From Paenibacillus eucommiae (GTDB lineage: Bacteria; Bacillota; Bacilli; Paenibacillales; NBRC-103111), in the NCBI RefSeq assembly GCF_017874215.1, contig NZ_JAGGLB010000060.1:1-33363 (forward strand): a stretch of DNA of 33,363 bases, given 5' to 3'. Below the pieces are notes generated by a model. That model made no database searches. It was not told the origin of the DNA and saw only the letters and a program-made list of their open reading frames with translations. The position numbers were made by a program, and so were the translations under genes. Below, in pieces: positions 32,782 to 33,363 of the stretch; position 1 is the stretch's first letter, and each line of letters opens with the position of its first letter.

Positions 32782-32817
32782 GAGCTGGAAGAGCTGGAAG
32801 AGCTGGAAGAGCTGGAA
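32782..32817. repeat. 9-bp tandem repeat GAGCTGGAA (four perfect units in a longer degenerate tract)
   Basis: Four perfect GAGCTGGAA units lie in a degenerate purine-rich GGCTGGAAG/GAGCTGGAG tract reaching about 32749-32850, starting just after the methyltransferase stop and running into its terminator. The repeat opens a false frame but lacks a ribosome site. Confidence 0.88.
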
Positions 32818-32848
32818 AGCTGGAAGAGCTGGAGAAGCTGGAGAAGCT

Positions 32849-32889
32849 AGAGAAGAGGGGCCGATCGTGGTCTTCCTCTTTTCTTTTTT
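32849..32889 (+). terminator. Rho-independent terminator after the methyltransferase gene
   Basis: AGAGAAGAGG (32849-32858) pairs with CCTCTTTTCT (32875-32884), followed by TTTTTG. It forms out of the end of the tandem-repeat tract. Confidence 0.7.
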
Positions 32890-33067
32890 GTGAATATACT
32901 GGGAAGAATAAGTTGTTGTTGGAAGCCTAGTGTGGATATGTTGAATTGACGTAGTATTGTTTTACAGTGATAAAGAGTTGTCGTGTTAAAATGTTTATGT
33001 AATGAAGAATGAAGAGAATTCGAAATGTTCATTATCATCACTATCCCTTTCCGTCAGGAAACAGACG

Positions 33068-33187
33068 CTTGCTGGCTGTTCGTTTGAGGAAAAGCGATAG
33101 CGTCCGTATTCAAAGATTCATTCCGACTCTCACATGCAATCCATTCAAGGGAACATATCTTTAACAGCGGCTTGAACCCACAGCCCC
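33068..33187. repeat. Partial copy of the 6881-7120 palindromic element
   Basis: CTTGCTGGCTGTTCGTTTGAG (one base more than 20; 33068-33088, key part GCTGGCTGT-CGTTTGAG) matches 6889-6909 with one difference. Then 33094-33185 matches 6963-7054 imperfectly, sharing TAGCGTCCG, the AAAGATT-CATTCC/GGGAACATATCTTT inverted pair, TTAACAGCGGCT and CCCACAGCC. About 48 bases present in copy 1 are missing. The 32890-33067 stretch before it shows only a weak promoter-like TTGACG (32946-32951). No gene is seen in 32719-33363. Confidence 0.72.
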
Positions 33188-33239
33188 AATGTTGTCAGGT
33201 TAACGAGGGGCAGCGGACGCGAATGGAAAGCCAGTAACT

Positions 33240-33313
33240 GTAACGGACACCAGTGCTCCTTAGCGCCACCCAAAAGCCCAGCTGGAATTCTAACGGACAT
33301 TAGCGCCTCTTAC
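33240..33313. repeat. Two 24-bp TAACGGACA...CTTA units at the window end
   Basis: GTAACGGACACCAGTGCTCCTTA (near 33240-33262) and CTAACGGACATTAGCGCCTCTTAC (near 33290-33313) share the TAACGGAC-N6-GCNNCTTA core. They are related to the palindromes in the first and second repeat blocks (TAACGG start, CTTA/TTAG end) but form a second subfamily. The surrounding sequence to the window end has no gene. Confidence 0.6.
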
Positions 33314-33363
33314 AGCCCTAACGGAGCGTATTTTTCCCTTGTTGAGCGGGTTAAGAGTCGCTG

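Noticed and set aside
32724..32930. 68-residue Arg/Lys/Glu-rich open frame
   Set aside because: It is generated by the 9-bp repeat, lacks a ribosome-binding site, and runs through a terminator.
32946..32975. Promoter of a gene starting after the methyltransferase terminator
   Set aside because: TTGACG is followed 17 bases later only by GATAAA and no gene follows in the window.

Overview
The window looks like chromosomal DNA of a Paenibacillus-type Firmicute. The support is the strong AGGAGG ribosome-binding sites, a YesM/YesN-type two-component pair beside an LplABC-like sugar ABC transporter without its own ATPase, bacillithiol genes (yojF-bshB2), a YjcZ-type small sporulation protein, and intergenic palindromic repeats. 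No rRNA, tRNA, transposase, phage gene or CRISPR array was seen. Both window ends lie in repeat-rich intergenic DNA.

Layout. (1) 1-3240: a repeat block, then + strand genes for a TetR regulator, a COG3910-like ATPase, a membrane-anchored rhodanese and an EcsC-family protein, closed by a terminator. A hexanucleotide tandem repeat lies between the first two genes. (2) 3277-6572: an AraC regulator divergent from a large Tat-exported parallel beta-helix protein carrying a cysteine/asparagine ladder. (3) 6573-7124: non-coding DNA with four copies of a 27-bp hairpin and a ~240-bp imperfect palindrome. (4) 7125-7802: a TerF-like von Willebrand A protein on the minus strand. (5) 7988-20253: a carbohydrate locus with histidine kinase, a 320-bp repeat block, AraC-type response regulator, substrate-binding lipoprotein, two permeases, a DUF4838 protein and a large unrecognised protein that may be a glycoside hydrolase. 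(6) 20400-22889: a lipoprotein predicted to be a seven-bladed Asp-box propeller, then yojF-bshB2. (7) 22999-26263: DHA2 drug exporter, WYL regulator and an atypical short-chain dehydrogenase, probably one operon. (8) 26324-27083: pterin carbinolamine dehydratase and a YjcZ-like peptide on the minus strand. (9) 27106-30687: a minus-strand four-gene TroA/MntA-type metal ABC operon with MntR-like boxes near its promoter. (10) 31052-32889: a YlmA-like ABC ATPase and a SAM methyltransferase, then repeat-rich DNA to the end.

The best candidate for an undescribed system is region 5. The kinase and regulator probably sense an extracellular glycan or its breakdown product and switch on the CUT1-type importer and two cytoplasmic enzymes of unassigned specificity. 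The beta-helix protein of region 2 could act on a polysaccharide outside the cell, but nothing in the sequence links the two loci beyond proximity. The other notable theme is structured non-coding DNA: a near-identical ~163-bp block in two places, 24-bp palindromes, a hairpin array, a large palindrome with a related copy near the window end, and short tandem repeats at gene borders.
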